Below are positions 9,715 to 17,942 of a DNA stretch of 64,000 nt, one piece after another. The notes under the pieces were generated by a model. That model was not told the origin of the DNA and ran no database searches. It saw only the letters and a program-made list of their open reading frames with translations. Where the stretch lies: positions 124,001 through 188,000 of the forward strand of contig JBMOKT010000021.1 of the NCBI GenBank assembly GCA_049323895.1. The letters are read 5' to 3'. Origin of the DNA: JBMOKT01 sp049323895 (GTDB taxonomy: Bacteria; Bacillota; Peptococcia; Peptococcales; BICA1-8). The number at the start of each line of letters is the position of its first letter. Position 1 is the first letter of the stretch. A program made the translations under genes and the position numbers.

Positions 9715-9822
9715 GACCAGTTTCCGGTGCCCGGTGTAAGAGTGAAAAAGATATAATAGTTTGATAGTTCGAAAGTTAACTACTATTAGCTATCAGCTAT
9801 CGACCATTGACCATTGGTAAAG
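9715..9822. repeat. degenerate 7-bp period sequence
   Basis: After the terminator the spacer has loose AGTGACC/AGTTTCC/GGTGCCC units, then TATTAGC, TATCAGC, TATCGAC, CATTGAC heptamers near 9783-9815. This is low-complexity intergenic sequence like that in other spacers. Confidence 0.5.
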
Positions 9823-9845
9823 CAAAAGACAGGATTTCTCCTGCC
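9823..9845 (-). terminator. probable intrinsic terminator of the 9884 gene
   Basis: On the minus strand the stem GCAGGA / TCCTGT with a GAAA loop is followed by CTTTTGC, about 40 bases beyond the stop codon of the small membrane protein gene. Confidence 0.5.
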
Positions 9846-9883
9846 CCACAAAATGTTTACTTGCTATTTTAAAATTAATGAAC

Positions 9884-10189
9884 TTATTGGCTGAGTACAG
9901 CAACTGCTAACCAGCTAACGGTAAATAAAAAAGGTAAAAAAAGCAGCCAGGCTAGTTTAATATTGCCTTTATGTACTGCAAAGGCGGCACCAAACTGAAA
10001 TAAAGGCAGCAACACCATAAAATATCTAAATCTGGGAGTAGCACTAAGATACATGGAAATGGGCACAGCAGCCAAGGCTCCATATACAAGAAATATATAC
10101 CTTCTAAACATAATTCCTAAAAAAGAAAGTATCAGCGAGGTAATAATCCCCGGCCAGCCTATAATCATTCTTAATAAGGAAGAAAGCAA
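9884..10189 (-). CDS. small membrane protein, unknown
   Basis: A 101-residue protein with three or four hydrophobic helices and a basic loop (RRYIF, TPRFRYF). I chose the TTG at 10189 because GGGGCGGAG lies immediately upstream. The internal ATG (Met8) has no ribosome binding site. I do not recognise the family. It stands alone between pcrA and a flavoprotein pair, with terminator-like hairpins below it and an unexplained stem-loop (10249-10268) in its leader. Confidence 0.6.
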   Translation of the reverse strand: MLSSLLRMIIGWPGIITSLILSFLGIMFRRYIFLVYGALAAVPISMYLSATPRFRYFMVLLPLFQFGAAFAVHKGNIKLAWLLFLPFLFTVSWLAVAVLSQ

Positions 10190-10248
10190 TTTTCTCCGCC
10201 CCTTTGTTGCAATTGCTTAAAGCAAACCGGCAATTTTTTTGTCATACT

Positions 10249-10268
10249 GGCTTAGGGCTGCCTAAGCC
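10249..10268. other. stem-loop in spacer
   Basis: Perfect 8-bp inverted repeat GGCTTAGG / CCTAAGCC with a 4-base loop, between the flavoprotein gene and the small membrane gene. No T-run follows on either strand, so a terminator role is doubtful. Confidence 0.45.
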
Positions 10269-10341
10269 GACTATTATTCTGCTTTAAATTATAGCATATT
10301 AAAGCATTCCAAAATAACTCAGAGTGCTAAAAGTGTGGAAA

Positions 10342-11625
10342 TTATTTTAATAATTTGTCGGCAAATATATCTTCAAGCCCTAAGCGCTTTATCCGACTTG
10401 TAATTTCATCTTTATTGACTGTATATAACCCCTTCTCCTGCATCCGGTTAAAATAAGCTCCACCAGCAAAGGTATAACGGTTTTTCATTCCTTCAGTATT
10501 TCCCATCATCTCATTGGCAAAGGAGATGATGTCCCCAATGGCAGTAGATGCAGGCAGCTCTAATAAAGGCATGCCTAAGTAAAGTCTGACACTGTTATAC
10601 CCTGCTAAACTCCCTGTTGCTATTGCCTCCGTATGACCAACATAAAGTCCTGCCTTTTCACCGGCACAGAGCAGGTTATCAAGACCTTTTACCTTTAAAT
10701 TGTTTGCACAGGGTGCCATGGAAAGGTATCTAATAGAGTTACCCTTCCCCCCGGAATATGGGTCATCGTAGCGGGCATACTCCATACCCGGAATTTTTCT
10801 CAATTTTTTAAGGGGATAGTATGAAGTCATTAGTTTAGCATATCCTGTGTCTAACAGGACAATATTTTCGGCAAACTCCTTCAAGGCATACTGCTGGCAG
10901 ACCTTTAAATTAAGTTTATCCAGGTTAACGTCTTCCTCTGGGACTGGTAGGACTACCACACCTTTTTCGTTTAATTCCTTTACAATATCCTCATGTAAAG
11001 ACTCTTTATGAATTTTGCAAGAACCGCTGTATGCCCCGTATAAGGCATCTCCCCGCTGACCTAATAAGTCTTCAATACCGGCCCTTTGACTGATGCTAAT
11101 CCGCGGACCAAAAGAAGGACACCTTAATATGCACATTGAGCAGCCATTGCCGTATCTCAAGCAGTTGCCCATGGGACCTGTAGAGCCCGTTGTTTCTATA
11201 AACACATCCCCTTCAATCAAAGAACCGTCAGCTAATAAAATTCCCTCTATTTTTTTGCCACACTGTTTTACATCGATCGCCCGGGATTCAAATTTAATTT
11301 CTATTCCCATTTCTTCCAACTTTTGTTGTACCATGGGCTCTACCTTAGTTACGTCATATAGTGTTGCATGCTTATGACCAGGAAACTCAATATTTGCATG
11401 CCTGGCAGCTTTATCAGTAATTTCAATTAACTCCGGAGCTCCCAGCACCTTTAACTCCTCTGCAGCAGTAAAACGTCCGTTATTCCTCATAATACCGCCT
11501 ATATTACCCAGACCCAAAAGCAAATCAGTTTTTTCCAAGATAATGGTTTCTGCTCCCGCTTTTTTGGCAGTAATGGCTGCAGCACAACCTGACCAGCCCC
11601 CACCAATAATTATAACCTTAGCCAT
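10342..11625 (-). CDS. FAD-dependent oxidoreductase with GidA/TrmFO-like fold
   Basis: The N-terminal Rossmann motif VIIIGGGWSGCAAA binds FAD. The body resembles the GidA/TrmFO and succinate-dehydrogenase-like flavoproteins, including a late FAD-contact segment LLCAGEKAGLYVGHTEA. A cysteine group, CSMCILRC, near residue 165 is unusual and may carry a cluster or a redox disulfide. It is much shorter than GidA and lacks its tRNA domains, so a tRNA-modifying role is unlikely. The upstream PyrK-like gene ends with TAATG overlapping this gene, implying co-translation and an electron-transfer pair. I prefer Met at 11625, eight bases from GGGAG; the ATG at 11631 is only two bases from it. Substrate unknown. 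Confidence 0.75.
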   Translation of the reverse strand: MAKVIIIGGGWSGCAAAITAKKAGAETIILEKTDLLLGLGNIGGIMRNNGRFTAAEELKVLGAPELIEITDKAARHANIEFPGHKHATLYDVTKVEPMVQQKLEEMGIEIKFESRAIDVKQCGKKIEGILLADGSLIEGDVFIETTGSTGPMGNCLRYGNGCSMCILRCPSFGPRISISQRAGIEDLLGQRGDALYGAYSGSCKIHKESLHEDIVKELNEKGVVVLPVPEEDVNLDKLNLKVCQQYALKEFAENIVLLDTGYAKLMTSYYPLKKLRKIPGMEYARYDDPYSGGKGNSIRYLSMAPCANNLKVKGLDNLLCAGEKAGLYVGHTEAIATGSLAGYNSVRLYLGMPLLELPASTAIGDIISFANEMMGNTEGMKNRYTFAGGAYFNRMQEKGLYTVNKDEITSRIKRLGLEDIFADKLLK

Positions 11626-11630
11626 TGCCA

Positions 11631-12611
11631 TTACTCCCTCCCGAATATTTCTAAAGGATTTATTTGTGTTTTACAGGTTTTAATTCTGGTACCATCTTGC
11701 AATCTGCGGTGACAGCTGCCGCAAATTCCTTCACCACAACAAAAAATACCATCATTGGAACATGTAAAAAATACATTTTTCTTTAATTCCCGTAAAATTC
11801 CGCTGAGACCTTCATGAAACTTATCAGACCCGCCACTATATAATAGACTAATATCGTTATCCACTATGAATTCTCTGATAAAATCTTTAGTCCCCTCATA
11901 TATTGTCAGCTTTTTGGCATTTAATACCGGTTTGCTTACGACCTGGCACCCTATGCTTTTAAACTGGTCTTCCACAAAATTATAATCAATTCTGCCTTTA
12001 TCCAATATTACAAATACCTTGTTCTTCCCCTGTAACAGTTTTTTAGCAACAGGGAGGGCTGGTGCTTGCCCGATACCCCTGGCAACTAATAATGCATTTC
12101 CCTTTTGCAGACTTTTTATATATTTCAAACCCAAAAGACCATTCCAGTAAGGACCCCTTAACACTACATCTTCTGTTAGCTCCAATAACTTTTTTGTTTT
12201 CACACCCCTCTCCTGGACAGCAATCTTAATAGTGCCTTCCTTCACATTTGCCTCCATGATAGACATTGGTGTTTCAAATAAGGCTGGATATTTATAATCC
12301 CGCATGAAAACATAAGTACCAGGTTGGTCAAGCTCTCTGGCTAGGGTTGAAGTAACCTTAATTTTAAGTACAAATATGCCATCAGCAATCTTTTCCTTTT
12401 CTATAACCTTGCAGTGGTAATCTTTTCTTCTGTCCTTAATCCTATTTTGGTTGAAGACATATTCCTGGTAGATACACACTCCTTCCCAGTTTGTACAATC
12501 ACAGAAAACTTTGCCCTTCAGTTGGGAGCACATAATGCACTCATTTGTTTCCGCTAGGTAGCATGGACAATACTCACTGCCTGCATCAATACAATTAACA
12601 ATTTGGTACAT
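11631..12611 (-). CDS. PyrK/ferredoxin-NADP reductase-like FAD/NAD-binding subunit with Cys-rich N-terminus
   Basis: The 326-residue protein has a FAD-binding barrel (residues about 65-165), a NAD-binding part (ARGIGQAPALPVAKKL) and a C-terminal [2Fe-2S] site CCGEGICGSC...C like that of PyrK, the electron-transfer subunit of dihydroorotate dehydrogenase B. Unlike PyrK it starts with a 46-residue extension holding eight cysteines (positions 7, 15, 17, 25, 28, 37, 39, 46). No pyrD or pyrimidine gene is nearby. It is translationally coupled to the FAD oxidoreductase that follows, so it probably passes electrons between NAD(P)H and that enzyme. Physiological role not known. Confidence 0.75.
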   Translation of the reverse strand: MYQIVNCIDAGSEYCPCYLAETNECIMCSQLKGKVFCDCTNWEGVCIYQEYVFNQNRIKDRRKDYHCKVIEKEKIADGIFVLKIKVTSTLARELDQPGTYVFMRDYKYPALFETPMSIMEANVKEGTIKIAVQERGVKTKKLLELTEDVVLRGPYWNGLLGLKYIKSLQKGNALLVARGIGQAPALPVAKKLLQGKNKVFVILDKGRIDYNFVEDQFKSIGCQVVSKPVLNAKKLTIYEGTKDFIREFIVDNDISLLYSGGSDKFHEGLSGILRELKKNVFFTCSNDGIFCCGEGICGSCHRRLQDGTRIKTCKTQINPLEIFGRE

Positions 12612-12771
12612 TCTTTTTTACCCACCCCTCTTCCCCTACAGTTTATTGAGGAATGAAAAAAAGGGTGCTAAAAATTATATGAATTTTTAGAGATAAGCTT
12701 AAATTACCAAATTTAATACTTTTCCTTTAGTTACCAATAAAAAAGATTGCACAAAAACAAACTGAAGTGCT

Positions 12772-12808
12772 TTTTAGTCGCTAGTTGTTTGTGGCTAGTG
12801 TCTAGTAA
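12772..12808. repeat. TAGTGGC-type heptamer repeat
   Basis: Five consecutive heptamers on the plus strand (TAGTCGC, TAGTTGT, TTGTGGC, TAGTGTC, TAGTAAA) in the spacer below the MFS gene. Confidence 0.75.
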
Positions 12809-12825
12809 AAATGTTCTATACATAG

Positions 12826-12858
12826 GAAAACCTAAGTCTACTATGTGACTTAGGTTTC
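12826..12858 (-). terminator. intrinsic terminator of the MFS gene
   Basis: Minus-strand stem AAACCTAAGTC / GACTTAGGTTT followed by TTCC, about 25 bases after the MFS stop codon. Confidence 0.65.
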
Positions 12859-12880
12859 TAACCATATTATTTAGAAAAAG

Positions 12881-14155
12881 CTACTCTCTGCTGTCTTTTA
12901 AAAATATTAAGCTTAGCATTAAAGCTAACCCGGAAAAGAACAGATACACCGATAAACCTTTTTGATAACCAACAGCACTATATATCCTAGCCCCGTTAAT
13001 AATTAAACCATTCCAGCTTATGTCAAGAACAAAACCAATTAAGGTATTTAAAAAAGCTGCACCTATAAAGGGGGCAAAGTTAATAAAACCTGTAACAAGC
13101 CCCGAGTACTGAGGAGGATTCATTTCTTTGGCATTGACAAATAACAGCATGACCATAATACCGCTAAAACCCATGGTGAAGAAAATAATAGGAATTAACC
13201 ATGTTACCGGGGTACATTTAAAGAAAAAAATCAAAGCCCCCCAGAGAAGTGTAAATATCATTGCTATGATCTGGACTACTCTTTTACGAAAAGTAAAAAC
13301 CCTTTCTGCAGTGCCCAGAAATATAGAACCTATTGTGACCCCAAGGGTGAATATCAAAATATAACTAGCCCCTGTACTTTTTGACATCTGATAAACATGG
13401 GTAAGATAGGGGACTCCCCACAGCCCGGAAAAACTCATAATGGTACCCATTACACCAAATACTATAAAAAAGTTTATCCACATTTGTGGGTTTAATAATA
13501 TCAGCTTCAACCCATAAAAGATGTTTAGGTCTTCTGATTTAGCCGGGTCACTGGTTGTTAAATTCACAGGTTGTGAACCTGAAGGTTTATCCCTCACAAC
13601 TAACCACAGCAGTACAGCAATAAACAAGGATGCTATACCTATGGAAGTAAAGGAATCCCGCCAGCCAATAAAAGTAACTAACAGCGCCAGGGGAGTGGTG
13701 GCTAACATCCCGCCAATATTACCAATTACTGATGTCCAGCCGGTTAATGTTGCAAATTTATTAGGGGGAAACCATACAGTTAAAATCTTAAAAATAGAGA
13801 CAAATATTGTTGATACTCCTATACCAATCAGTAAACGGGAAAGAAAGATAACAGTTATGGATTGGCTGATTGAAAACAGTATAGATCCTGCTCCGGCTAC
13901 AAGCATTCCTAAGGAAGTTACCTTTCTGGGACCAAATGTATCGGCCATAATGCCTACAGGTATTTGCATGAACGCATAGGCGTAAAAATACATAGACGAT
14001 AAGCTGCTTAATTGTAAGCCGGTCAGCTTTAGCTCGCCGGACAAGTCATTGACCACTACTGCAATAGCATACCGCTGAATAAATACAATTAAAAAGGCAC
14101 TGCACAAGCTGCACCAAATAATCCAGCGGTATGGGGAATTATTTTCTTTTATCAA
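12881..14155 (-). CDS. MFS transporter
   Basis: A 424-residue carrier with about twelve membrane helices and the MFS loop 2-3 signature GIMADTFGPRKVT near residue 66. The end of the central loop carries Pro-Ser-Gly-Ser-Gln and acidic residues, as usual between the two six-helix halves. The start is a TTG at 14155 with AGAGGAG nine bases upstream. It resembles the anion/nitrate-sugar-phosphate type MFS group, but the substrate cannot be read from sequence. The nitrilase and acetyltransferase genes lie just upstream (36-base gap), so it may carry a related amide or organic acid. Confidence 0.88.
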   Translation of the reverse strand: MIKENNSPYRWIIWCSLCSAFLIVFIQRYAIAVVVNDLSGELKLTGLQLSSLSSMYFYAYAFMQIPVGIMADTFGPRKVTSLGMLVAGAGSILFSISQSITVIFLSRLLIGIGVSTIFVSIFKILTVWFPPNKFATLTGWTSVIGNIGGMLATTPLALLVTFIGWRDSFTSIGIASLFIAVLLWLVVRDKPSGSQPVNLTTSDPAKSEDLNIFYGLKLILLNPQMWINFFIVFGVMGTIMSFSGLWGVPYLTHVYQMSKSTGASYILIFTLGVTIGSIFLGTAERVFTFRKRVVQIIAMIFTLLWGALIFFFKCTPVTWLIPIIFFTMGFSGIMVMLLFVNAKEMNPPQYSGLVTGFINFAPFIGAAFLNTLIGFVLDISWNGLIINGARIYSAVGYQKGLSVYLFFSGLALMLSLIFLKDSRE

Positions 14156-14191
14156 CTCAGATTTCTCCTCTAGATTAGGTTATTTTTTAAC

Positions 14192-14860
14192 TTATCTAAA
14201 AATAAAAGGGTTCCGCCACTCCATTAACACTCCGTAATTGCAAGATTCCTTATCATCCAAGTAATTAGGAACTATGGCTATAGGCATTCGGCCACAGCGG
14301 AGCAAGAAGGAAACTACAGGATCCTGCATTTCCCCTTTTATAACGGCTCTCAGATAGTCGGCCGCATTCATTTTTTCACTAACAAGATGGTAGCCTGGGA
14401 TTCTTCCTCCACCTAAAAGCCGCTTTAACCCCTTATGCACAACAACCTCATACATGGCATGCATTAACCACTTGCCTATCCCCAATTTCCGATAAGACGG
14501 TTTGACACAGATGTCTACTACATACAGAGTATTTCCTCGGAGATTATGGTTTCGGATATACCCCTCATCAGTTATTTCTGCCCAGGTATGATGGATATCA
14601 TCCTCAGCTAAATCTACAATTAGGCCCGTCATGGAGCCTGCTAATTCTCCTGCTATTTCCGCACATAAGGCCCCTTCGGGGAAAAAGCCCACATGATTGC
14701 TTAGTTGTTCTTCATCCCACCACAGTTCTGGAGGAAAAGGCGGTGGAAAAGCCTCTCTTTGAATATCAATCAACCCGGAAAAATCTCCCTTTGTATAAGA
14801 ACGGATAGTTCCCTTCACAGGACGCTCTTTATCAAAAAAATACATTTCCCTGTAATACAT
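14192..14860 (-). CDS. GNAT family N-acetyltransferase
   Basis: Acetyl-CoA-dependent acyltransferase of the GNAT fold. The core is visible as VDICVKPSYRKLGIGKWLMHAMYEVV (residues about 118-143), with the R/Q-x-x-G-x-G/A coenzyme A motif as RKLGIGK. The 222 residues are longer than a minimal GNAT. Both the N-terminus (IRSYTKGDFSGLIDIQREAFPPPFPPELWW) and the C-terminus resemble the acetyltransferase half of Bacillus YhcX, where GNAT and nitrilase domains form one chain. Here the nitrilase gene sits 16 bases upstream as a separate cistron. The ATG at 14860 follows GGAGTG. Acceptor unknown. Confidence 0.85.
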   Translation of the reverse strand: MYYREMYFFDKERPVKGTIRSYTKGDFSGLIDIQREAFPPPFPPELWWDEEQLSNHVGFFPEGALCAEIAGELAGSMTGLIVDLAEDDIHHTWAEITDEGYIRNHNLRGNTLYVVDICVKPSYRKLGIGKWLMHAMYEVVVHKGLKRLLGGGRIPGYHLVSEKMNAADYLRAVIKGEMQDPVVSFLLRCGRMPIAIVPNYLDDKESCNYGVLMEWRNPFIFR

Positions 14861-14876
14861 AATATCACTCCAGTTC

Positions 14877-15722
14877 CTATTTCCAATCGGGATAAAGGTC
14901 TGTACGCCTATCCTTCCAAGTTGTTACAGAACCCGTTTCCCTAACCTCATACAAAAGTTCTAGATTCAAATCCCCTGTTACAACCATATCTGAATTGACA
15001 AGTCCTTCTGCCTGCACGCCCCGGGGAGGGAAGGAAATATCATTAGGGGTAATTAACACGCTTTGCCCGTAGTTGGAACGCATAAAATCTACTGTAGGCA
15101 AGCCCCCTATAGTGCCGGCAATAACCACATAGACTTGGTTTTCTACGGCCCTGGCATGACCTGAATAACGGACACGATAGAACCCGTGTTCATCATCAGT
15201 ACAGGAAGGGCAAAATATAATATCGGCACCCCTGGCCTTAACCATCCTAACAACCTCGGGAAATTCCAAATCATAACAGACGATGACAGCAATCCGCCCC
15301 TTTGGTGTGTCAAATACCTTAATATCCTTGCCAGGGCTGATACACCACTCCTTTACTTCACAAGGGGTGATATGGAGCTTATCCTGCCTGTTTATAGTTC
15401 CATCGGGGTAAAACAGATAGGAACTATTATAAAGTCTGCCTTCTTCTTTAATAATATGGGTTCCACCGATAATATATAGCTTTTTCTTTACAGACAGGTC
15501 TTGGAATAAATCAAGATACTCTTGGGTATACTCTGCTAAATCTGTTAATTTGGATCCTTTCTTTATAGAGAGAAGCTGGGTTGTGATAAATTCAGGAAAA
15601 AGCAAGAAATCAGCTTTGTTTTCCCGAGCAATTTCTGCATAATTAATAACCTGCTCTGCAAATTCACTAAAGCTTTTGATGGTATGCAGGTGGTATTGTA
15701 CTGTAGAAACTCTAACCTTCAT
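14877..15722 (-). CDS. carbon-nitrogen hydrolase (nitrilase superfamily)
   Basis: Nitrilase-superfamily amidase or nitrilase. The catalytic Glu-Lys-Cys triad is readable as FPEFITT (Glu), DKLHITPCE (Lys) and VIVCYDLEFPE (Cys). The start is the ATG at 15722: GGAGGT lies six bases upstream, while an ATG at 15734 would place this site inside the coding region. The resulting 281 residues are normal. Together with the adjacent GNAT gene it reproduces the two domains of YhcX in reverse order. Likely substrates are small nitriles or amides; nothing more specific can be said. Confidence 0.9.
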   Translation of the reverse strand: MKVRVSTVQYHLHTIKSFSEFAEQVINYAEIARENKADFLLFPEFITTQLLSIKKGSKLTDLAEYTQEYLDLFQDLSVKKKLYIIGGTHIIKEEGRLYNSSYLFYPDGTINRQDKLHITPCEVKEWCISPGKDIKVFDTPKGRIAVIVCYDLEFPEVVRMVKARGADIIFCPSCTDDEHGFYRVRYSGHARAVENQVYVVIAGTIGGLPTVDFMRSNYGQSVLITPNDISFPPRGVQAEGLVNSDMVVTGDLNLELLYEVRETGSVTTWKDRRTDLYPDWK

Positions 15723-15891
15723 TATTACCTCCATATAAACCTAATCTATTAATAATTATACAGTTATCTTTATCTTTTTGGAAAATATTTAATACTTTTT
15801 CCTCTGTGTAGTGATATTAATCACCGCATTAGCAAATAATAAAATGTTAAAATTTAACTAGATGAAAAGGTAATATTAGGAGGTCTTACAA

Positions 15892-16227
15892 ATGGAAAAG
15901 AGATTCATTAAGAACATTGAGTTTAGCACTGCCTTAAATCTGGCAAGTCTGGTGGAATATAAGGAAGGGCAGGTCATCAGCCGGACCTTAGTCCAAAACC
16001 CAAACATGAGCATGACCCTGTTTGCCTTTAGTGAAGGTGAAGGAATAAGCACCCACTCTGCACCCGGAGATGCTATGGTTTATATCCTTGATGGAGAAGC
16101 GGAAGTAACTATTGGTGATACTATAGTAAACACAAAAGCGGGAGAGGTTGTAATCATGCCCGCTGATATCCCCCACGGCTTAGAAGCTAGAAAGAACTTT
16201 AAAATGCTGCTTATTTTAGTGAAATAA
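15892..16227 (+). CDS. cupin-domain protein
   Basis: A 111-residue single-domain cupin. Both cupin motifs are present: motif 1 around ISTHSAPGDAMVYILDGEAEV and motif 2 around VIMPADIPHGLEA. Motif 1 has one His followed by Asp and Ala where many enzymes have HxHxE, so metal binding may be reduced. AGGAGGTCTTACAA precedes the ATG. It is transcribed divergently from the nitrilase gene and ends at a strong bidirectional terminator, so it is monocistronic. Function unknown; small cupins of this type are often sensors or isomerases. Confidence 0.85.
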   Translation: MEKRFIKNIEFSTALNLASLVEYKEGQVISRTLVQNPNMSMTLFAFSEGEGISTHSAPGDAMVYILDGEAEVTIGDTIVNTKAGEVVIMPADIPHGLEARKNFKMLLILVK

Positions 16228-16238
16228 CAGGCAATTTA

Positions 16239-16275
16239 AAATCCCTCTCATATTTTATATGGGAGGGATTTTTTG
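16239..16275. terminator. bidirectional terminator between cupin and GGDEF genes
   Basis: AATCCCTC ... GAGGGATT stem with a TTTTTT tail on the plus strand and an A-rich opposite side. It can serve the convergent cupin (+) and GGDEF (-) genes. Confidence 0.85.
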
Positions 16276-16278
16276 ATG

Positions 16279-17592
16279 CTATACATCAAAATCCTGGATG
16301 GCTAATTGCACTGCCCTCTGCTTTTTTAAGGTTTTATTTTGGTACATGTTGTTATCAGCTTTTTCAATAAATTTATCTACACTTATTTCCCCTTCACCGT
16401 CATAAACAGCTAAACCGTAGCTGAACTCTATTTTAAAGACGTACTTTTCCTCAATATTTATACTATCTAAGTTTATTTTTATTCTTTCCACTAAGGTCTC
16501 TGCCCCTTGCAGGTTACAATTAGGGAAAATTAAAAGGAATTCATCTCCGCCGATCCGGCAGATAAAGTCCGAGTCCCTAAGTAATTTCTCCAAAGTCTTA
16601 GCCACAACAGTTAGCAGATTATCCCCTTCGCTATGACCAAACATATCATTAACCTGCTTGAGGTTATCAACATCAATAAAACAAACAGTTAAAGGCTGCT
16701 GGTTACGCATGGTCAATTTAAGCATTTTCCCTAAAATATCAAATGCTGCCCTTCTATTAAATACACCTGTCAAATCATCTGTTATAGCCTGGGCCTCCAA
16801 TTCTTCCTCTTTAATTTTAAGCTCCCTAAATATTAAATCATAGGGTTTTTTAATACCCTTTTCGATAATTGCCTTATAAATTAAATAAAATGAGATTATC
16901 TTCAAAAAATGCCCAATAAAATTTTGGATGTCTACCAGATTTGTATATAAAGTAAAGAAAATTTCTGAAGCAATGGTTAAGACAATAGACCAGAATAGAT
17001 ACCTATAAATTTTTGCATCAAACCTTCTCCTGTTTTTTGCCAGTAATAGTAAAGTAAGAAGTAATATGAAACAGATTATATACTCACTGATAATTTTAAA
17101 AGAAGTTAACCCAACTCCTTCAATATATACAACCGGAACTGCCTTCCAATAGAAAACTGCTAAAAGAATAAGAGTAAATACTGCTGTGTATGCAAAAAAG
17201 ATATAGTGGGTATTTATCCTCTTCTTTTTATACAGAAGCAAAAAGGCTGTTAACAGTGTAATACTTTCAAGATACCTGGAACCTATCCATAACTGGACAG
17301 CTGTATTGGATCCAAAGGAACTAAATATTTCCATTCCTTCAAAGGTAAGTGTATGAAGTAAATCTACTCCCCCAATAAACAGATAGGCAATGCCTAAAAA
17401 CACTAAAAAGTCATTTTCTGAATAAATCCTGGCATTCCAAGAAATCATAAACATAGAAAAGGCAACAACTATACTAAAAATTTCGGCTATTGTATGGAAT
17501 AAATGGTAATTATTAATACTAATTAGATAAAGTCCTAAAAATAAACCTAGTGATAGGACAATATTTGCATATGGTTTTATTTTTTCCACCAT
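16279..17592 (-). CDS. membrane-bound diguanylate cyclase, MASE3-GGDEF
   Basis: The N-terminal 240 residues form about eight hydrophobic helices matching the MASE3 sensor domain (YLFIGGVDLLHTLTFEGM near residue 70 is typical). The C-terminal domain is a GGDEF cyclase with an intact active site GGDEF (348-352) and an intact inhibitory I-site RDSD (339-342), five residues before it. It should therefore make cyclic di-GMP from two GTP and be product-inhibited. A short coiled linker (RELKIKEEELEAQ) joins the halves. It is convergent with the cupin gene. The signal sensed by MASE3 is not known. Confidence 0.92.
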   Translation of the reverse strand: MVEKIKPYANIVLSLGLFLGLYLISINNYHLFHTIAEIFSIVVAFSMFMISWNARIYSENDFLVFLGIAYLFIGGVDLLHTLTFEGMEIFSSFGSNTAVQLWIGSRYLESITLLTAFLLLYKKKRINTHYIFFAYTAVFTLILLAVFYWKAVPVVYIEGVGLTSFKIISEYIICFILLLTLLLLAKNRRRFDAKIYRYLFWSIVLTIASEIFFTLYTNLVDIQNFIGHFLKIISFYLIYKAIIEKGIKKPYDLIFRELKIKEEELEAQAITDDLTGVFNRRAAFDILGKMLKLTMRNQQPLTVCFIDVDNLKQVNDMFGHSEGDNLLTVVAKTLEKLLRDSDFICRIGGDEFLLIFPNCNLQGAETLVERIKINLDSINIEEKYVFKIEFSYGLAVYDGEGEISVDKFIEKADNNMYQNKTLKKQRAVQLAIQDFDV

Positions 17593-17775
17593 AATATCAC
17601 CATCTGTAATTTTTTTCCTTCCTTTATTTCTACATAATTCTGACTAATCCTGCATATTTTTCATCAATAGAACCTTAAATTAAATTTTTTATTTTTTTAT
17701 AAATTAATTGTATAAGCTAAAGAAAATCGGAGCATAATACTTAATGAACAACTCCTCTTATCTCCTCCACTCTAT

Positions 17776-17806
17776 GGGTCCGGAAAGCCGGGCCCTATTT
17801 TTTATT
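17776..17806 (+). terminator. orphan plus-strand intrinsic terminator
   Basis: GGGTCCGG / CCGGGCCC stem with an AAAG loop (one G.T pair), followed by TATTTTTTATT on the plus strand. No plus-strand gene precedes it, so it may end a small RNA. The rest of the 350-bp spacer (17593-17942) holds no visible gene. Confidence 0.55.
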
Positions 17807-17865
17807 AGAAACTAGTTACTAATAAAAAATAGGTAAAGGTAGGTTTCTATGCCAATATACAACAA

Positions 17866-17888
17866 AAAGCCCCGAAGGGCTTTTATTT
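17866..17888 (-). terminator. intrinsic terminator after ilvD
   Basis: AAAAGCCC / GGGCTTTT perfect stem with a CGAA loop; on the minus strand it is followed by TTTTTGTTG. Confidence 0.75.
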
Positions 17889-17942
17889 TTTAGGTGGATT
17901 TTCCTTTACCTGGCGTTAGCCATTCCTTAACGGCAAAGCCGT

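Noticed and set aside
13521..13979. 152-codon plus-strand frame opposite the MFS gene
   Set aside because: Antisense to a well-defined carrier gene with a good start; no ribosome binding site.
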